Shown here in pieces: positions 20,548 through 29,911 of a DNA stretch of 64,000 nt. Position numbers and translations under genes: made by a program. The DNA lies in assembly GCA_018819175.1 (NCBI GenBank), contig JAHJQQ010000033.1, forward strand, positions 24,495 to 88,494, in the 5' to 3' direction. The stretch is from Gammaproteobacteria bacterium (GTDB lineage: Bacteria > Pseudomonadota > Gammaproteobacteria > Thiohalobacterales > Thiohalobacteraceae). How positions within the stretch are numbered: the first letter of the stretch is position 1; each line of letters begins with the position of its first letter. The notes below the pieces were generated by a model. It was not told the DNA's origin, did no database searches, and saw nothing but the letters and a program-made list of their open reading frames with translations.

Positions 20548-20675
20548 AATTATGTTTTAGTGTTTTGAATTGGTGATTGGTGATTAAATCAAGTCTTCAG
20601 ATTCAGTATTCGCCGGAGTGGAATAACCCAGTGACAGCGCCCGTAACAATCGATAGGCCGATAAGCACGCAAGCC

Positions 20676-21722
20676 ATGCCCGAATTGCCCTATGCCTTTG
20701 GCGGACCAGTGGGTGCCGGACAGCTGCGCGCTGAGCCGGAGGATTTTCAGGTCCAAGAGATGGGCATCTGCGAACCGGACGGCGCAGGCGAGCATGTCTG
20801 GCTCTGGGTGCGCAAACGCAATGCCAACACCGACTGGGTGGCACGGCAACTGGCGCGCTTCGCCGGGGTCACGCCGCGTGACGTCAGCTATGCAGGGCTC
20901 AAGGACCGGCACGCGCTCACCGAGCAATGGTTTTCGGTACAGCTGCCGGGCAAGGTCGATCCAGATTGGCAGGCCGCATGCATCGAAGGCGTGGAGATCC
21001 TGCGTGCCGAGCGGCATTCGCGCAAACTCAAGCGCGGCGCCTTGCGCGGCAACCGATTCCGGCTGCGCATACGTGACTACAGCGGAACCCGTGCGGATAT
21101 GGAAACGCGTTTAGCAACCATTGCTCAACGCGGTATACCCAATTATTTCGGTGTGCAGCGCTTCGGACGCGATGGCCGGAATCTGGCGGCGGCAGCGGCG
21201 ATGCTGCGTGGCGAAGGCCCACGGGTCGATCGGCATGTGCGGGGCCTGTATCTGTCCGCCGCACGCAGCTTTTTGTTCAATCAAGTTCTGGCGGCGCGGG
21301 TGTCGTCAGGTATTTGGGAGCAGGTATTGCCGGGAGACGCAATACAGTTGGAAGGCAGGCGTTCCTGGTTTATTGCCGACGGTACCGATCCATCACTTGA
21401 TCAACGTGTAGCTGATCTGGACGTGCATCCCACCGGGCCATTATGGGGACGAGGCGCCCTGGAAACCCAGGCAGACGCGCATGAATTTGAGTCCGCGCAA
21501 CTCGCAGCCTACAGTGATTGGTGCAAGGGGCTTGAGCGCGCGGGTCTTGAGCAGGATCGGCGTGCCTTGCGCGTCGTGGTCGGTGATATCGAAGCCGAGT
21601 GGTTGGATGATAAAGATGTCGTGCTGCAGTTCAGTCTGCCGTCCGGTTGCTATGCGACCAGCGTACTGCGTGAATTGATTGGCACACAGGCCGATGCGAT
21701 TGATGAGGAGTCTGCCGAGTGA
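20676..21722 (+). CDS. truD: tRNA pseudouridine(13) synthase TruD
   Basis: Isomerises U13 in tRNA-Glu. Start set at ATG 20676 (MPELPYAFGGPVGAGQLRAE), giving 348 aa against 349 in E. coli; the upstream 33 codons in frame are not family-like. LRAEPEDFQVQEM is the N-terminal motif; the catalytic Asp is residue 77 in SYAGLKDRHALTEQWFSVQL; GIPNYFGVQRFGRDGRN and FLFNQVLAARV follow, then the TRUD insertion region. The last codon overlaps the following GTG start. Confidence 0.95.
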   Translation: MPELPYAFGGPVGAGQLRAEPEDFQVQEMGICEPDGAGEHVWLWVRKRNANTDWVARQLARFAGVTPRDVSYAGLKDRHALTEQWFSVQLPGKVDPDWQAACIEGVEILRAERHSRKLKRGALRGNRFRLRIRDYSGTRADMETRLATIAQRGIPNYFGVQRFGRDGRNLAAAAAMLRGEGPRVDRHVRGLYLSAARSFLFNQVLAARVSSGIWEQVLPGDAIQLEGRRSWFIADGTDPSLDQRVADLDVHPTGPLWGRGALETQADAHEFESAQLAAYSDWCKGLERAGLEQDRRALRVVVGDIEAEWLDDKDVVLQFSLPSGCYATSVLRELIGTQADAIDEESAE

Positions 21723-22261
21723 GCAAATGGCTCTGGTTGGCGGTTATTGCAGTGACGGTGCTGGGAGTCGTCTTCTGGTCGCGTCCGCGTGCCGAGGTGT
21801 TGCAGTCGGGCGCAGCTGCCCCGGATTTTGCCTTGCCGGATGCCCGTGGCGAGATACATCGCCTGACGGATTATCGCGGCAGCTGGTTGTTGTTGTATTT
21901 TTATCCCAAGGATGACACCCCAGGCTGCACCAAGGAGGCCTGCGCATTTCGGGATGGTTATACGGAATTGAGGCAACGTGGCGTGCAGGTGGTGGGTGTC
22001 AGTACCGATGACAGTGCCTCGCATCAGCAGTTTGCAACCAAGCACAACCTGCCATTCCCGCTGTTGAGCGATGTCGATGGCGAGATTGCCGGGCGATACG
22101 GGGCGCTGTGGTCGTTCGGTCCCATTCGTATCGCCAAGCGACATAGTTTTCTCATCGACGCCTCTGGTAATATCAACCAGATCTACCGGAACGTAGATCC
22201 CGATAACCACTACCGCCAGGTTCTGGAAGATCTGGCCAAGGTGAAAGATACACAACGTTAG
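21719..22261 (+). CDS. Peroxiredoxin (Bcp/PrxQ type) with N-terminal membrane anchor
   Basis: Thiol peroxidase reducing hydroperoxides. 180 aa: a membrane segment at about 4-20 (LWLAVIAVTVLGVVFWS) and then a thioredoxin-fold domain with FYPKDDTPGCTKEACAFRDG. Cys70 is the peroxidatic Cys and Cys75 the resolving Cys, spaced as in atypical 2-Cys Bcp. VVGVSTDDSASHQQFATKHN follows. Standard cytosolic Bcp lacks the anchor, so this one probably works on the periplasmic face. The GTG start overlaps the truD stop by 4 nt. Confidence 0.9.
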   Translation: MSKWLWLAVIAVTVLGVVFWSRPRAEVLQSGAAAPDFALPDARGEIHRLTDYRGSWLLLYFYPKDDTPGCTKEACAFRDGYTELRQRGVQVVGVSTDDSASHQQFATKHNLPFPLLSDVDGEIAGRYGALWSFGPIRIAKRHSFLIDASGNINQIYRNVDPDNHYRQVLEDLAKVKDTQR

Positions 22262-22264
22262 CCG

Positions 22265-22915
22265 ATGTCGGATATTCAAGCGGCCGCAACCGAGGGCCTT
22301 CGTTTCTGGCAGATAGCCGCAGCGGGTATGAGCTTTGCGCTATTGTTCCCCTCGATATCTTTTCTGGTCAATCGGCGCTTGTGTAACGGTGTTCTGAAGC
22401 GGGATTTTCCAGGCATCATGTTACTGGCGTCACTGGTGTTTCTGCTGGCGATCTTCTGCGAAGCGACATTCAACCCGATCTACGAGCATCTATTTGACGA
22501 GAAGCTCTGGCATTACCGATTCTGGCCGTTGCATGACGGCAATATTTCAGCCCTCGCCATACTGGTTTGGACCAGCTATGGCGTGCATCTGTATTTTCTG
22601 AATCAGACCCTCAATAGCTGGTTTATTCCGAATAATCGCCGCAATCTGTTCAAAGCCATGATTATCGGCGTTGAGGCGCCATTGCTCTGGGAAGTCCTGG
22701 GTAACGGGTATTTTCTGCTGCTGTTGAATGATTATTACGCGTATTACCTGCCGGGTGAGGTCTTCCATCTGACCTCATTGCGGGTCATTCCGATTTATAT
22801 CGTCTGCATCTATCTGGGACTGCTCGCTTACGATAGGTTGCAGCGGTACGCGCATCATCTCTGGCTGTCAGCGAGTCTGTTTACGGCGGGACTGGTATTT
22901 CTCGGTGTCGGCTGA
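22265..22915 (+). CDS. Polytopic membrane protein of unknown function
   Basis: 216 aa with about six hydrophobic segments, for example AAAGMSFALLFPSISFLV, IMLLASLVFLLAIFC, ISALAILVWTSYGVHLYFL, LWEVLGNGYFLLLL, IPIYIVCIYLGLLAY and LSASLFTAGLVFLGV. A polar region EKLWHYRFWPLHDGN between the second and third segments might form an active or binding site. It starts 3 nt after the peroxiredoxin stop, so the two probably share a transcript. I do not recognise the family. Confidence 0.8.
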   Translation: MSDIQAAATEGLRFWQIAAAGMSFALLFPSISFLVNRRLCNGVLKRDFPGIMLLASLVFLLAIFCEATFNPIYEHLFDEKLWHYRFWPLHDGNISALAILVWTSYGVHLYFLNQTLNSWFIPNNRRNLFKAMIIGVEAPLLWEVLGNGYFLLLLNDYYAYYLPGEVFHLTSLRVIPIYIVCIYLGLLAYDRLQRYAHHLWLSASLFTAGLVFLGVG

Positions 22916-22951
22916 ATAGAGTGTATTGCTGCGGTCGATATACACGGCCAC

Positions 22952-23371
22952 TTACAACGTATTCGTGGCCATGTTCAACATAAACTTTAGAAAATCCCGC
23001 GCCGTGACAATGCCTGCCAGGCTGCCATCCGGGTTGGTTATGGGCAGGCTTGAGAGTTTATTGTCGACGAGGAGTTGTAACGCCTTGGTTACAGATTCAG
23101 TCCTGCACAGTGTGATGGGCTTGCGAGTCATTAACTGATGGGCGCGTTTGAGCAGCAGGTGCTCATCAGCGGGACGCTCCTGTAGCGTGCCGATGAAGGG
23201 GCTGGACCACTTCAATATGTCGCGATCCGAGATGATGCCAACCAGCTTCCCGTTTTCCGTGACGAGCAGATGATGAAATGATGCCTTTTCAAACAGGTCG
23301 CGGATTTCCTTGAGGGTCACATCCATGTCGACCGTGATCAGCCGGGTCGTCATAAGGCGTTCAATTTTCAT
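22952..23371 (-). CDS. Tandem CBS-domain protein
   Basis: 139 aa made of two CBS motifs: MKIERLMTTRLITVDMDVTL with HHLLVTENGKLVGIISDRDI, then QLMTRKPITLCRTESVTKAL with LSSLPITNPDGSLAGIVTAR. CBS pairs bind adenine nucleotides and act as sensors; with no fused effector here the target is unknown. Converges with the preceding plus-strand membrane gene (37 bp between stops) and probably follows the Smr gene in one minus-strand transcript. Confidence 0.92.
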   Translation of the reverse strand: MKIERLMTTRLITVDMDVTLKEIRDLFEKASFHHLLVTENGKLVGIISDRDILKWSSPFIGTLQERPADEHLLLKRAHQLMTRKPITLCRTESVTKALQLLVDNKLSSLPITNPDGSLAGIVTARDFLKFMLNMATNTL

Positions 23372-23390
23372 GGCTGAGATACCTCGTGGT

Positions 23391-23966
23391 TCAGCTTTTC
23401 TTCAGCAACACATAGACGGCGCCGGTGCCGCCATCCACAGGACGTGCTGAGCAGAAGGCCAGCACCTCATCGCGTTGGCGCAGCCAGCCGCCGATTTTGG
23501 ATTTCAAGATCGGTATCCGTTGATGCGAACCGTGCCCCTTGCCGTGAATGATGCGCACACAGCTCAGTCCGCGAGCCTGGCATTCGTGTAGAAAGGCGCT
23601 GAGTGCCTGGCGGGCCTCGACGACGGTCAGGCCATGAAGATCGCATTCCGCCTGCACGGCATGCTGGCCGCGGCGCAGGCGTTTCAGTGTACGGTGCTGC
23701 AGTCCCGGGCGTGCGAAGCCCAGTTCTTCGCCGGTTTCGTAATCGCCGGGGTCGAAATGGTCCGACAGCATATCCTTCAGGACGGCCTGTTCATCGCGCT
23801 CGCGGAAGCGGGCCCGTGCCGGTGGACGCGGTACGGGCAGATGGACGCGGTCATGCTGAACCGGCCGCACCGGGCCGATACTGCGTTGGAACAGGTCACT
23901 GTCGGTGTTGTCCGGCGCAGTTTCGGTGCCACTATCTGCTGCATCTGGATGGGCTTGTTTCTTCAT
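23391..23966 (-). CDS. Smr-domain protein (SmrA/YdaL-like)
   Basis: 191 aa with a disordered charged N-terminus and a C-terminal Smr domain (about 105-190): ECDLHGLTVVEARQALSAFL, CVRIIHGKGHGS, LKSKIGGWLRQRDEVLAFCS and RPVDGGTGAVYVLLKK. The DLHG and HGKGHGS motifs are those of SmrA/YdaL-type nicking endonucleases. Divergent from surE. Confidence 0.93.
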   Translation of the reverse strand: MKKQAHPDAADSGTETAPDNTDSDLFQRSIGPVRPVQHDRVHLPVPRPPARARFRERDEQAVLKDMLSDHFDPGDYETGEELGFARPGLQHRTLKRLRRGQHAVQAECDLHGLTVVEARQALSAFLHECQARGLSCVRIIHGKGHGSHQRIPILKSKIGGWLRQRDEVLAFCSARPVDGGTGAVYVLLKKS

Positions 23967-24174
23967 CGGTAGAGAGTCTAATCCGGATGCCCGGCTTTAT
24001 TAAGGTTGTGAGCCTGGCCAATAACGCGGACCCGCGCCGCTATCTGCACAGCTGCAGTGATGGCCCGGGGCATGGGTGTAATTTTGTAGCAGCATCATAT
24101 GTCCGAAAACCTGCGCATCCAGTATAGTGTCCCACCATGAGCATCATAGCTTTTCCGGCGGGCCGTCTGCGTAC

Positions 24175-24927
24175 ATGAGGATTCTGATCAGCAACGACGA
24201 TGGGTATCAGGCCCCCGGTATCCGTGCCCTGGCCGCTGCACTGGCGGAACATGGCGATATCACGGTGGTCGCGCCGGATCGCGACCGCAGCGGCGCATCG
24301 AACTCCCTGACGCTGGAATATCCTATTCGGGCCACGACCATGCCGGATGGCTTTATCCGTGTCGATGGCACCCCGACCGATTGCGTGCATCTGGCGATTA
24401 CCGGACTGCTCGATGAAGAGCCGGATATCGTCGTGTCCGGCATCAATGCCGGTGCCAACATGGGCGATGATGTCCTGTACTCCGGTACGGTTGCTGCGGC
24501 GATGGAAGGACGCTTTCTGGGATTGCCGGCAATCGCCGTGTCGCTGGCGTCGCATCAGCCCAAACATTTCGAGTCAGCCGCACGTGTCGCCTGCGAGTTG
24601 TTGTTACGACTGGTGCGTGATCCATTGCCGGCGGATACCATCCTCAATGTGAATGTTCCGGATCTGCCCTATGACCAGCTTGCGGGGTTCGAGGCGACAA
24701 GGCTGGGGCATCGCCACAAATCCGAGCCGGTGATTCGTGCTCAGGACCCGCGCGGCAGACCCATCTTCTGGGTCGGGCCGGCTGGCGCGGAACAAGACGC
24801 AGGTCCAGGCACGGATTTTCATGCCGTGCGTCAGGGGAATGTGTCCATTACACCCATTCAGGTAGACCTCACCCGCTACGATGCGTTGGATAAAGTCGCC
24901 GGTTGGCTGGCAGGGACAAGGTCTTAA
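24175..24927 (+). CDS. surE: 5'/3'-nucleotidase SurE
   Basis: Metal-dependent nucleoside monophosphatase linked to stationary-phase survival. Start at ATG 24175 (MRILISNDDGYQAPGI), 250 aa (E. coli 253); an upstream in-frame ATG at 24127 adds an unconserved 16 residues. The metal-binding Asp8-Asp9 lie in SNDDG; VVAPDRDRSGASNSLTLEYP and VVSGINAGANMGDDVLYSGT complete the site. The surE-pcm-(yqaA)-nlpD-rpoS order is a hallmark gammaproteobacterial stress cluster. Confidence 0.97.
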   Translation: MRILISNDDGYQAPGIRALAAALAEHGDITVVAPDRDRSGASNSLTLEYPIRATTMPDGFIRVDGTPTDCVHLAITGLLDEEPDIVVSGINAGANMGDDVLYSGTVAAAMEGRFLGLPAIAVSLASHQPKHFESAARVACELLLRLVRDPLPADTILNVNVPDLPYDQLAGFEATRLGHRHKSEPVIRAQDPRGRPIFWVGPAGAEQDAGPGTDFHAVRQGNVSITPIQVDLTRYDALDKVAGWLAGTRS

Positions 24928-24930
24928 CGG

Positions 24931-25590
24931 ATGCGCTCACATATCCGTGGCATCGGTATGACCTCGCAGCGCACCCGTGATCGGCTGATCGAGCGGCTGC
25001 GCGAAAAGGGTATTCGCAACGAACAGGTGCTTGAGGTCCTGCGCGGGACTCCGCGGCATCTGTTTGTCGATGAGGCGCTGTCCAGTCGTGCCTACGAAGA
25101 TACCGCCTTGCCGATCGGTTTCAATCAGACCATTTCGCAGCCCTATATCGTTGCGCGGATGACTGAAGTTCTATTGGCCACGCAACCTCAGAAAGTACTC
25201 GAAGTCGGTACCGGTTCCGGTTACCAGGCAGCCGTGTTGGCCCAACTGGTGCCGAAGGTCTACACCGTTGAGCGCATCCTGGCGATGGTGCCGCTGGCGC
25301 GCCAACGGTTCCGTGAATTGGGTCTGCGCAACGTTTCTCTCAAGCAGAGCGACGGCACTTGGGGTTGGCCGCAGCAGGCCCCCTTCGATGCCATTCTGGT
25401 GGCGGCGGCGCCGGCGGAAATTCCGCCCGCATTGCTGGAGCAGTTGATCGATGGCGGGCGCATGGTGATCCCGGTAGGCGCGGGCAACAGCCAAACCTTG
25501 GTCGTCATCACTCGGCGCGGTAATCGCTACGAACGTGAAAATCTCGAACCTGTGTCGTTTGTGCCGCTGGTAGGGGGCGGCAACGGATGA
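24931..25590 (+). CDS. pcm: Protein-L-isoaspartate O-methyltransferase
   Basis: Methylates isoaspartyl residues so that damaged proteins can be repaired. 219 aa; an internal ATG at 24958 (MTSQRTRDRLIERLREKG) is an equally good start giving the usual ~210 aa. Signature LPIGFNQTISQPYIVARMTE, SAM-binding VLEVGTGSGYQAAVLAQLV, VERI and GGRMVIPVG. Begins 3 nt after surE and overlaps the next gene by ATGA. Confidence 0.96.
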   Translation: MRSHIRGIGMTSQRTRDRLIERLREKGIRNEQVLEVLRGTPRHLFVDEALSSRAYEDTALPIGFNQTISQPYIVARMTEVLLATQPQKVLEVGTGSGYQAAVLAQLVPKVYTVERILAMVPLARQRFRELGLRNVSLKQSDGTWGWPQQAPFDAILVAAAPAEIPPALLEQLIDGGRMVIPVGAGNSQTLVVITRRGNRYERENLEPVSFVPLVGGGNG

Positions 25591-26165
25591 AGCTATTCAA
25601 AAGCCTTTATGCACGCACCATGCGCTGGTCACGCGCACCGCAGGCACCCTGGTATCTGGCCGGATTGAGTTTCGCTGAGTCGTCCTTTTTTCCGATACCG
25701 CCGGATGTGATGCTGGCGCCGATGAGTCTGGCGCAGCCGGCGCGCGCCTGGCGTTTCGCACTGATCACCACCATTGCTTCGGTGCTAGGCGGGCTGCTCG
25801 GCTACGCGATCGGCTACTTTGCCTTTGACGCGCTGGAACCCTGGATACAGAAGGCCGGTTATTGGGAGCGTTATCTTAGAGCACATGCCTGGTTTGAGGA
25901 GTGGGGTTTCTGGGCCGTTTTTGTCGCCGGTTTTTCACCGATTCCCTACAAGGTGTTCACCATCGCGGCCGGCACTCTTTCCATGGCACTGGGTCCGTTT
26001 GTACTGGCTTCGACGATCGGGCGTGGTGCGCGCTTTTATCTGGTCGCTGGCCTGTTGGCCTGGGGCGGGCCGCGCATGGAGCAGGCGCTGGAGCGTTATG
26101 TGGAGTGGATCGGATGGGCTGTTGTCGCCTTGGTGATTGTGGCCTATCTGGTTCTGCGAGGCTGA
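25587..26165 (+). CDS. DedA/YqaA-family inner membrane protein
   Basis: 192 aa SNARE-associated/VTT-domain membrane protein. SFAESSFFPIPPDVMLAPMS is the family signature (E-x-x-x-P-x-P re-entrant loop), followed by FALITTIASVLGGLLGYAIG and VAGFSPIPYKVFTIAAGTLS. DedA relatives support membrane homeostasis and lipid translocation. Its start overlaps pcm and its stop overlaps nlpD, so it belongs to the surE-rpoS transcript, as YqaA-type genes often do. Confidence 0.93.
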   Translation: MKLFKSLYARTMRWSRAPQAPWYLAGLSFAESSFFPIPPDVMLAPMSLAQPARAWRFALITTIASVLGGLLGYAIGYFAFDALEPWIQKAGYWERYLRAHAWFEEWGFWAVFVAGFSPIPYKVFTIAAGTLSMALGPFVLASTIGRGARFYLVAGLLAWGGPRMEQALERYVEWIGWAVVALVIVAYLVLRG

Positions 26166-26944
26166 TGGGTGGGTGCCGATTTCAATCCGGGCTGATACTG
26201 ATTCTGCTGCTGACACTCAGCAGTTGCGGATACAACAGCTATGCACCGGTGCGTGATCGAACCTCTACCCAAGTCAGTCACAATACAGGTGTGTATATTG
26301 TCCAACGTGGTGACACGCTGTTCTCGGTCGCCTGGCAGTATGGCCTGGAATTTCAGCAAGTGGCCGCCTGGAATGGTATCCAACCTCCCTACACCATTTA
26401 TCCCGGTCAGAAGATCAGCCTGAATCCCCCGGTCGGTCGCGGTTACGCCGTCGCCCCGAAGCCACCCGCGAAAGTTTCCAAGACACCGGTACGTCCCGCG
26501 CCTCCTGCGGTACAAACCAAATCACCTCCAGCGACCGCACCTGCTCCCGTTCCACCACCTGTTATCAGCGGCTCTGTGCGCTGGCAATGGCCGGCGATGG
26601 GGCAGGTTCTGCGTCGTTTTGATGGAGATACCAGCGGTAAGAAGGGGATATTGATCGGGGGAGCCGAGAACAGTCCCATACGTGCTGCCGCCAGCGGCTC
26701 AGTGGTTTATGCCGGGAGTGGACTTGTCGGCTACGGGCAGCTTATTATCCTTAAGCATAACGATACTTATCTAAGTGCTTACGGACACAACCGTAATTTG
26801 CTTGTGAAGGAAGGCGACGAAGTACGGGCTGGCCAGGTGATTGCGCACATGGGCAGCAGTGGCACCAACCGTACCCAACTGCATTTCGAAATACGGCGAA
26901 ATGGAAAACCGGTTGATCCGCTCAGTTACTTGCCGCGTCGCTAG
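26165..26944 (+). CDS. nlpD: Lipoprotein NlpD (LysM plus M23-like domain)
   Basis: Outer-membrane activator of amidase AmiC at division. 259 aa: signal peptide with lipobox LSSC (Cys19), one LysM domain (YIVQRGDTLFSVAWQYGLEF ... YPGQKISL), a Pro-rich linker and a C-terminal LytM domain (WPAMGQVLRRF ... LHFEIRRNGKPVDPLSYLP). The domain has HFEIR but lacks the full HxxxD plus HxH zinc set, as in catalytically dead NlpD. ATG 26165 overlaps the DedA stop. The rpoS promoter normally lies within nlpD. Confidence 0.95.
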   Translation: MGGCRFQSGLILILLLTLSSCGYNSYAPVRDRTSTQVSHNTGVYIVQRGDTLFSVAWQYGLEFQQVAAWNGIQPPYTIYPGQKISLNPPVGRGYAVAPKPPAKVSKTPVRPAPPAVQTKSPPATAPAPVPPPVISGSVRWQWPAMGQVLRRFDGDTSGKKGILIGGAENSPIRAAASGSVVYAGSGLVGYGQLIILKHNDTYLSAYGHNRNLLVKEGDEVRAGQVIAHMGSSGTNRTQLHFEIRRNGKPVDPLSYLPRR

Positions 26945-27031
26945 ATGCATCAGGTGAATTGGCGTTGGTAAACTCTTTGCAGAATGCGACAGACCCTGTC
27001 GGTAGTCTGCATGAAGTGTATGGAGGTGTGC

Positions 27032-28024
27032 ATGGCGAAGGGTCGCAAGATTCAGAGCGACACGGCTGCGGCGGATGTGCCTGATGCCGAGTCAGATGAT
27101 CTTGAACTTGATGTCTCTGATGACTCACCAGCGGACGATGCTGATGAGGCGGAAGAGATCCAGGTCTTCGCGCCAGGCGAAATGTCCGGTACGCACCACG
27201 ATGCCACACGCTTATACCTGAACGAAATCGGTTTCTCCCCACTGCTGTCAGCCGAAGAAGAAGTCCATTTCTCGCGGCTCGCGCAGAAGGGCGAAGAGAG
27301 CGCCCGACAGCGCATGATCGAGTCCAATCTGCGCCTGGTCGTCAAAATCGCGCGCCGCTATATGAATCGCGGTCTCGCGCTGCTCGATCTCATCGAAGAA
27401 GGCAATCTCGGACTGATCCGCGCGGTGGAAAAATTCGACCCCGAGCGTGGTTTCCGGTTTTCGACCTACGCGACCTGGTGGATACGCCAAACCATCGAGC
27501 GCGCGATCATGAATCAGACCCGCACCATTCGGCTGCCGATCCATGTCGTCAAAGAGATCAATGTCTATTTGCGTGCCGCACGCAAACTGGCGCAACGGCT
27601 CGATCATGAACCCTCGGCTGAAGAAATCGCCGACCTGCTCGACAAGCCGCTTGCCGAAGTGGAACGCATGCTGGGCCTGAACGAGCGTGTCGCCTCGGTG
27701 GATTCGCCGCTCGGCTATGACAGTGATAAATCGCTGCTGGATGCGATCCCCGATGAAAACAATCCCGATCCATCAGAACTGCTGGCCGACGATGATGTCT
27801 ACGCCAATCTGGAAGTATGGTTGACCCAGCTCAATCCCAAACAGCGCGATGTTGTAGAGCGGCGTTTCGGTCTGCATGGTCACAAGATCAGTACGCTGGA
27901 AGAGGTGGGCAGCGAGATCGGTGTCACGCGCGAACGCGTACGCCAAATTCAAATGGACGCACTCAAACGTTTGCGTGAAATACTCGAGGCGGAGGGCTTC
28001 TCTTCGGACGCCTTGTTCCGCTGA
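27032..28024 (+). CDS. rpoS: RNA polymerase sigma factor RpoS
   Basis: Stationary-phase and general-stress sigma factor. I take ATG 27032 (MAKGRKIQSDT) because GGAGGT lies just upstream (27021-27026); this gives 330 aa, the E. coli length. An ATG at 26984 is possible. Acidic N-terminus, then region 1.2 DATRLYLNEIGFSPLLSAEE, region 2 NLRLVVKIARRYMNRGLALL and FRFSTYATWWIRQTIERAIM, region 3, and region 4 with GVTRERVRQIQMDALKRLRE. A perfect 28-bp palindrome begins 37 bp after the stop. Confidence 0.97.
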   Translation: MAKGRKIQSDTAAADVPDAESDDLELDVSDDSPADDADEAEEIQVFAPGEMSGTHHDATRLYLNEIGFSPLLSAEEEVHFSRLAQKGEESARQRMIESNLRLVVKIARRYMNRGLALLDLIEEGNLGLIRAVEKFDPERGFRFSTYATWWIRQTIERAIMNQTRTIRLPIHVVKEINVYLRAARKLAQRLDHEPSAEEIADLLDKPLAEVERMLGLNERVASVDSPLGYDSDKSLLDAIPDENNPDPSELLADDDVYANLEVWLTQLNPKQRDVVERRFGLHGHKISTLEEVGSEIGVTRERVRQIQMDALKRLREILEAEGFSSDALFR

Positions 28025-28033
28025 TTGTTGTTG

Positions 28034-28163
28034 AGGAACCTCTGATCAATCCAGTGTTATCCGTCATTGCGAGCGTAGCGTGGCAATCTCCAAATGACTG
28101 ATTCCGCTTTACGGGATTGCCACGCTACGCTCGCAATGACGGACTGACTGGTCGAGGTTCCTT
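28034..28163. repeat. CGTCATTGCGAGCG palindrome with AAGGAACCTCTGA-type ends
   Basis: Perfect 28-bp inverted arms at 28061-28088 and 28115-28142 (CCGTCATTGCGAGCGTAGCG and its complement) with a 26-nt loop, inside weaker outer arms AGGAACCTCTGA (28034) and TCGAGGTTCCTT (28152). Sits between convergent rpoS and the permease gene, where it could stop transcription from both sides. Confidence 0.9.
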
Positions 28164-28175
28164 AACTGAAGTCCC

Positions 28176-29252
28176 TCAGATTTCTTCTGTGGAGTCTGTT
28201 TCAGACGCCTGATCCGGCCCCAGCAAAATAGCAATCCAGCGGGTTTCCGCATTCGCATCCAAAGCCAGCTTAGCCGCAATGGTCAGCGGCACGGACAGGA
28301 TCATGCCGACCGGGCCGAGTATCCAGCCCCAGAAGACCAACGATAGAAAGACCACCAGGGTGGAAAGTCCCAACCCTCGACCCATGTAGCGTGGTTCCAC
28401 AACGTTACCCATGAGCAGATTGACAACGACAAAACCACCAGCGGTCAATACCGCCGTGCCAGGACCAAATTGCAATATCGCAAGCAAGACGGCCGGTACC
28501 GCCGCTATGATCGAACCGATGTTGGGGATGTAGTTCAACAGAAACGCCAGCGTACCCCACAGCAACGGGTAATCCACACCCAGAATGGCCAGCCAGATGC
28601 CGATGAGGATGCCGGTCCCAAGGCTTATTAGCGTCTTTATGATGGCGTAGCTTTTGAGGTTGTCCGCAAACACTTTGAAATGCGCGAAGGTTTTCTCGGG
28701 ATCGACAAAGGCACGGCGGATCTTGTGCGGGAAGTTGGCGGCTTCCAACAGCATGAAGATCACGGTCAGGAAGATCAGCAAGGCATTGGTCATGACATTA
28801 CCCAAGCCCGCCAGCACGCCGGTTGCCAGACCCATGGCTGCACCGGGATCAATGATGTTCATGAGTTTTTCTTGTGGCAGGGCGACGCCATGGTCACTCA
28901 GCCAGCCGAGCAGGCCACTAAACTCACCTTTTAAACGTTCCTGATAGCCAGGCAGGGCGCGCGAGAAATCATCCAATGAGGTCCCGGCCAGGGCGGCGAT
29001 CAGCAGTGCCATTCCCAATATGCCCAGAATCACGATCAGCAGGGCCGCCCAACTGGGCAGCCCGCGCTGCTGCAGCCAGAACATCGGCGGTACGCTGATC
29101 ACCGCGATAAAGATGGACAGCAGGAAGGGTACCAGCATCGGCTGGGACGCACGCATGCCGGCGATGATCACTACCAGGGCAGCCATAATAATGAGGGGGC
29201 GGGTGATGGATTGTGTTGTGTCGCTGGAGGCAGGCATGAGGCAGGGTCCCAT
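28176..29252 (-). CDS. AI-2E transporter family permease (PerM/YdiK-like)
   Basis: 358 aa with about eight membrane segments: PLIIMAALVVIIAGMRASQP, LVPFLLSIFIAVISVPPMFW, WAALLIVILGILGMALLIAA, then ALLIFLTVIFMLLEA, and the C-terminal family block NYIPNIGSIIAAVPAVLLAI with VVEPRYMGRGLGLSTLVVFL. The family includes Na+/H+ antiporters and putative AI-2 exporters; the substrate here is unknown. ATG 29237 (MPASSDTT) is an alternative start five codons in. Converges with rpoS. Confidence 0.93.
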   Translation of the reverse strand: MGPCLMPASSDTTQSITRPLIIMAALVVIIAGMRASQPMLVPFLLSIFIAVISVPPMFWLQQRGLPSWAALLIVILGILGMALLIAALAGTSLDDFSRALPGYQERLKGEFSGLLGWLSDHGVALPQEKLMNIIDPGAAMGLATGVLAGLGNVMTNALLIFLTVIFMLLEAANFPHKIRRAFVDPEKTFAHFKVFADNLKSYAIIKTLISLGTGILIGIWLAILGVDYPLLWGTLAFLLNYIPNIGSIIAAVPAVLLAILQFGPGTAVLTAGGFVVVNLLMGNVVEPRYMGRGLGLSTLVVFLSLVFWGWILGPVGMILSVPLTIAAKLALDANAETRWIAILLGPDQASETDSTEEI

Positions 29253-29911
29253 GATGACGCATGATGTTAGTGTTGACGCTTCACACTATACCTGTGGAAG
29301 TACCTGTTTATAAATGCGGAAGGTCGAGACAAGCTTGCTTCTCTCGGTCTGGCATATAGATAGTTAGATCATCTTTGGGCGATGCTTCGGATTTCGAAGT
29401 GATTGATTCTTAGCTCCGAGTGGGCTGACGAAATCCTTTACAGTTCCTCCTTGTCTGCTGGATCTCGGCCAGAATGCCGGCTTATCCTCTATATTCATGT
29501 ACCTATGTCTTACAGCTGTAAGGCTGAAGTAAGAAAACGCGGCCGAATAAGTGTCGGAATATCTTGCATATTATCAAGTTGTGGTAAGAAGAAGATCTGC
29601 CGAAATGTCTTCAAAATATTGTATTTATTAAGATAATAAAATGATGGCATGGTGTTTGCTGCTCAAAGGAAGCGGTACTCCGTCTATTGTGAGCACAATT
29701 TGACCCACTAAGTATCACCGATGCCTGTATTGCTGAGGTGAGGAGATTGCAAGAACAACAAGTTGGTTGGCAGGTTTCAGCGCCTAACATGGCACCTGCC
29801 GCCAGCAATACTAAAGACTGCCAGCACACAAATCGGCAGCTATAAGCGTGAACTGACTGGCCCGTGAGTCCAAAGCTCGAGTCGGCAGGTAACGCAAACG
29901 AGGAGGATGTG
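29253..29911. other. Gene-poor A/T-rich stretch
   Basis: No credible gene on either strand. The open frames here have no ribosome-binding site or family-like sequence. It includes the permease upstream region and the start of a possible leader for the exoprotein genes downstream. Confidence 0.6.

Noticed and set aside
23603..24127. Plus-strand frame opposite the Smr gene
   Set aside because: Antisense composition with strings of Arg/Gly/Pro; the minus-strand Smr domain is unmistakable.
26165..26944. NlpD as an active M23 endopeptidase
   Set aside because: The HFEIR motif is present but the other zinc ligands are missing, as in amidase-activating NlpD.
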